A stretch of DNA of 7,323 nt from Caldivirga sp. UBA161. GTDB lineage: Archaea; Thermoproteota; Thermoprotei; Thermoproteales; Thermocladiaceae. Under the pieces are notes generated by a model. The model did no database searches. It worked only from the letters and a program-made list of their open reading frames with translations, and was not told the origin of the DNA. The translations under genes were made by a program, and so were the position numbers. Where the stretch lies: positions 36,415-43,737 of the forward strand of contig NZ_DAXS01000013.1 in assembly GCF_002506515.1 (NCBI RefSeq). Reading direction: 5' to 3'. Of this stretch, positions 5,335 to 7,323 are shown one piece after another. Numbering within the stretch: position 1 is the stretch's first letter; each line of letters starts with the position of its first letter.

Positions 5335-6060
5335 ATGAGTGCCTTAGCTGATAGGGTAATGACTTATGTTAGAAATGTTGAGCAGGCTATTGAGGCGTTA
5401 CGCACCAGCACTAATGGTAGGGGGGAGGTTAGTGAATTGATTGAATTGGCTGAGGCTTACCTTAAGGATACCTTACATTACTTCAAGGTTGGTGATTATG
5501 AGACAGCCTTAGCTACAATATCCTACGCAGAAGGATTACTGGATGCCTTAAGAATCCTTAAGTTGAGCGAGGTTAATTGGAGGAAGCCAAGTGAATTAGC
5601 TAAGTCAGCCTCAAGGAAAGTCTTCGTAGCGGGTACATTCGATATAATACATCCAGGCCACATAGGGTACCTTAAGTATGCCTGGGGTTTAGGTAGGGTT
5701 GTGGCTGTTGTCTCTACTGATGAGAGTGTTAGGAGGATTAAGGGTAGGGAACCTATAATACCTGCTAGGCAGAGGGCTGAGGTTCTTGAAGCCATGGAGT
5801 ACGTGACTAAGGCTAGGGTTGGTTATGAAGATGATATGTTTAGGGTTGTTGAGGAGGAGAAGCCTGATGTAATACTCCTTGGACCTAACCAGCCCTTCAC
5901 TGAGGATGAGGTTAAGAGGGCCTTAAGGAGCAGGGGTATTAATGCCGCAGTGATTAGGATGCCTAACATTGTTAACTGCCAATTATGCAGTACCAGTAGT
6001 ATCGTTAAGAGGATACTGGAGATGTCTGGGGAATTAGCCTCATTTCTTAGGAACCATTAA
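5335..6060 (+). CDS. ribL: Archaeal FAD synthase (RibL-type) with N-terminal DUF357-like domain
   Basis: 241 residues from ATG 5335; TTG 5269 would add 22 residues but overlaps a well-placed TATA box, so I prefer 5335. Residues about 8-76 are all-helical and resemble DUF357 (LADRVMTYVRNVEQAIEAL, then HYFKVGDYETALATISYAEG), a domain found beside nucleotidyltransferases in archaea. Residues about 96-232 are a cytidylyltransferase-fold domain: GTFDIIHPGH (100-109) with the HxGH nucleotide-binding motif, KGREPIIP (136-143), DMFR (167-170), KPDVILLGPNQ (176-186), and CQLCSTSSI (215-223), matching the STT-type motif and the two C-terminal cysteines known in RibL proteins. Reaction: FMN + ATP gives FAD + PPi, in the cytosol. 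The same fold includes glycerol-3-phosphate cytidylyltransferases, but the CxxCSTS ending strongly favours RibL. The next gene, endonuclease V, follows after 71 bases on the same strand. Confidence 0.9.
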   Translation: MSALADRVMTYVRNVEQAIEALRTSTNGRGEVSELIELAEAYLKDTLHYFKVGDYETALATISYAEGLLDALRILKLSEVNWRKPSELAKSASRKVFVAGTFDIIHPGHIGYLKYAWGLGRVVAVVSTDESVRRIKGREPIIPARQRAEVLEAMEYVTKARVGYEDDMFRVVEEEKPDVILLGPNQPFTEDEVKRALRSRGINAAVIRMPNIVNCQLCSTSSIVKRILEMSGELASFLRNH

Positions 6061-6116
6061 GGCTACTTAAATGCTGGTGAGGAAAACCATAAAGCCCACT
6101 TAACTGGAGTTTAATT

Positions 6117-6121
6117 GGTGA
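6117..6121 (+). promoter_or_regulatory. Possible ribosome binding site of the endonuclease V gene
   Basis: GGTGA lies 10 bases before ATG 6132 and only 1 base before the alternative GTG 6123, so it favours 6132. A weak TATA-like CTTAAC (6099-6104) is about 30 bases upstream of 6132. The gene may be read from its own promoter, from ribL, or both. Confidence 0.3.
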
Positions 6122-6131
6122 AGTGGTTTTA

Positions 6132-6818
6132 ATGGTTAAGAGGATTATTAGTGAGAATTACGTTAAGTCAAGGATACCTAAAGGCTTTAACCTTGAGGCT
6201 GCACGCATGGTTCAGAGGAGGCTGGCATCAATGGTTGCCACCACACCATTAAGGCAACCTGTGGATCTAGTTACCGGCATTGATGTAGCCTATAGGGGTA
6301 ATTACGCCTACTCAGTAGCCGCAACATACTCAATGGAGCTTAATCATGTAATTGAGTACGGGTGCTATGAGGGTGAAGTCACCTTCCCATATGTACCAAC
6401 CTTACTATCCTTTAGGGAGCTTTCACCAATGATTAGGGCATTCATGAGGCTTAAGAGAAGGCCCCAGGTTGTGTTAATTGATGGCCATGGAGTAGCCCAC
6501 CCCTATAGGCTTGGTATAGCGGCGCACTTCGGCGTTGTAATGGGCCTACCGACAATTGGGGTTGCTAAGTCGCTGCTCTATGGTGAGGTTAAGGGATCCC
6601 TCATAATTGATCCAAGTAATGGGGAGGTTATTGGTGGTGTGGTTGGATGTGGTAGGCATGAGGTTTACGTGAGTGTGGGTAACATGATTACACTTAATGA
6701 TGCCTTAGTTTTAATTTCAAGATTATGCCTGAGGGATAGGATGCCAGAACCAATACTATATGCCCACACAATGGCTAATAGGGTTAAACACAGCGGCTGC
6801 ATAAACGCGTTAATTTGA
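6132..6818 (+). CDS. nfi: Endonuclease V (deoxyinosine 3'-endonuclease)
   Basis: 228 residues from ATG 6132; GTG 6123 would add three. Endonuclease V cleaves the second phosphodiester bond 3' of deoxyinosine, the product of adenine deamination, which is rapid at high temperature. All family motifs are visible: GIDVAY with metal-binding Asp51, the strand-separating wedge PYVP (86-89), SFRE with Glu96, IDGHGVAHP with Asp117 and its histidines, and PTIGVAKSLL with Lys146. Asp51, Glu96 and Asp117 are the expected metal/catalytic acids, so the enzyme should be active. The length is normal for the family. It is cytosolic and follows ribL by 71 bases on the same strand. Its last 9 bases overlap the end of the opposing gene, which leaves no room for a terminator between the two. 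The family assignment is firm; co-transcription with ribL is inference. Confidence 0.95.
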   Translation: MVKRIISENYVKSRIPKGFNLEAARMVQRRLASMVATTPLRQPVDLVTGIDVAYRGNYAYSVAATYSMELNHVIEYGCYEGEVTFPYVPTLLSFRELSPMIRAFMRLKRRPQVVLIDGHGVAHPYRLGIAAHFGVVMGLPTIGVAKSLLYGEVKGSLIIDPSNGEVIGGVVGCGRHEVYVSVGNMITLNDALVLISRLCLRDRMPEPILYAHTMANRVKHSGCINALI

Positions 6819-7262
6819 GGTATGATTCATGTAAAGCACATAAATGTACTTATCGTTTAACTCAAAAACGTCATGAACGTAAAGTGAGGCTAATGCCTTA
6901 ACCTTATTCTTAATGACGCCTAATTCACTGGTGAATAATGGTGTTGTTGACCACCCCTTATCAGGTTGCCAACCAACAATAACAACGCTTAATTTACTAA
7001 CCCTAATTAACTCATTAATGTACAATATAATGTTATTAACATTACCAGTTAAGTTAAGTACACTTGATTCAACGGCCTTATCCCTAATGGGTAGTTTAAC
7101 GTAACTGGATAAAACTAAGTCACCACCCACCTCATTCACAGCCTCCTTAACCCTAACATTACCCACATCATCAGTAACGTATATTGAAGGTACCATTAAT
7201 GCTGGCTCCACATCACCTATGACTAGGCTTTTCCCAATCATAAAGCTATTAACGCTAACCAT
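6810..7262 (-). CDS. Uncharacterised protein, 150 residues
   Basis: I do not recognise the family. The frame is a good gene candidate: a TATA-like CTTTTAAG (7288-7295) is centred about 29 bases upstream of ATG 7262, an in-frame stop precedes the ATG, and the codon style matches the neighbours. The sequence suggests a soluble mixed alpha/beta fold: hydrophobic strands KSLVIGD (11-17), GGDLVLSSYVKL (46-57), SKLSVVIVGW (89-98) and KYIYVLYMN (138-146), helices around VNNIILYINELIRV (75-88) and ELGVIKNKVKALASLYV, and a Trp-rich turn GWQPDKGWSTTP (97-108). There is no signal peptide, membrane helix, Cys motif or obvious catalytic motif. A degenerate Rossmann-like enzyme is possible but unsupported. 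It converges on the endonuclease V gene with a 9-base overlap of coding ends, and stands alone upstream. Confidence 0.72.
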   Translation of the reverse strand: MVSVNSFMIGKSLVIGDVEPALMVPSIYVTDDVGNVRVKEAVNEVGGDLVLSSYVKLPIRDKAVESSVLNLTGNVNNIILYINELIRVSKLSVVIVGWQPDKGWSTTPLFTSELGVIKNKVKALASLYVHDVFELNDKYIYVLYMNHTSN

Positions 7263-7287
7263 ACTTAGGCGCTACTCATGCACTTAA

Positions 7288-7295
7288 CTTTTAAG
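7288..7295 (-). promoter_or_regulatory. TATA box of the uncharacterised gene
   Basis: On the minus strand CTTAAAAG is centred 29-30 bases upstream of ATG 7262, giving a leader of at most about 3 bases. The spacing matches the other single genes in this window. Confidence 0.45.
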
Positions 7296-7323
7296 GTTTA
7301 CTGGGATTTAATCCCTAATAGGC

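Noticed and set aside
1..7323. CRISPR array, insertion sequence, integrase/att site, toxin-antitoxin or defence cluster
   Set aside because: No regularly spaced repeats, transposase or nuclease-effector genes are present; although a tRNA gene is a frequent integration site, its 3' end is not duplicated in the window.

Overview
This window looks like an ordinary chromosomal segment of a hyperthermophilic crenarchaeon, most likely a Thermoproteales member of the Caldivirga/Vulcanisaeta type. The evidence is a tRNA-Val gene with an archaeal bulge-helix-bulge intron and no encoded CCA, archaeal TATA boxes in place of bacterial -35/-10 elements, an archaeal RibL-type FAD synthase fused to a DUF357-like domain, and a TTA/ATT/AGG-rich codon style shared by every gene. 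Placement at genus level is inference.

Layout from left to right. (1) 1-1227 (+): the C-terminal two-thirds of a Cu(+)-exporting P-type ATPase, cut by the window edge. (2) 1292-1969 (-): an ACT-domain protein whose C-terminal half resembles a V4R small-molecule-binding domain; it converges on the ATPase. (3) 2140-2230 (+): tRNA-Val(UAC) with a 16-nt intron at 37/38. (4) 2376-3566 (+): a major facilitator superfamily transporter. (5) 3567-3821: a gene-free gap with overlapping inverted repeats. (6) 3822-4988 (-): a membrane-bound family 2/21-like glycosyltransferase. (7) 4989-5334: a 346-base regulatory gap holding promoters, GCGCAA-type repeats and a doubtful 34-codon frame. (8) 5335-6057 plus stop (+): FAD synthase. 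(9) 6132-6818 (+): endonuclease V. (10) 6810-7262 (-): a conserved-looking protein I cannot identify, overlapping the endonuclease V tail by 9 bases.

The genes are mostly single units on alternating strands, so the window does not read as one pathway or operon. It mixes metal export, amino-acid or ligand sensing, lipid or surface glycosylation, cofactor synthesis, DNA repair and a tRNA. Only ribL and nfi are adjacent on the same strand. For five protein genes a TATA-like box sits about 25-30 bases upstream of the chosen ATG. This implies leaderless or nearly leaderless mRNAs, and I used it to fix start codons (notably the ribL start at 5335 instead of 5269).

I found no CRISPR array, insertion sequence, integrase, toxin-antitoxin pair or defence cluster, and no clear evidence of a new multi-gene system. 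The items most worth a second look are the tRNA intron with an A-C mismatch in its splicing motif, GCGCAA repeats flanking the ribL TATA box, the ACT-V4R architecture, mutually exclusive hairpins after the transporter gene, and the unidentified 150-residue protein.
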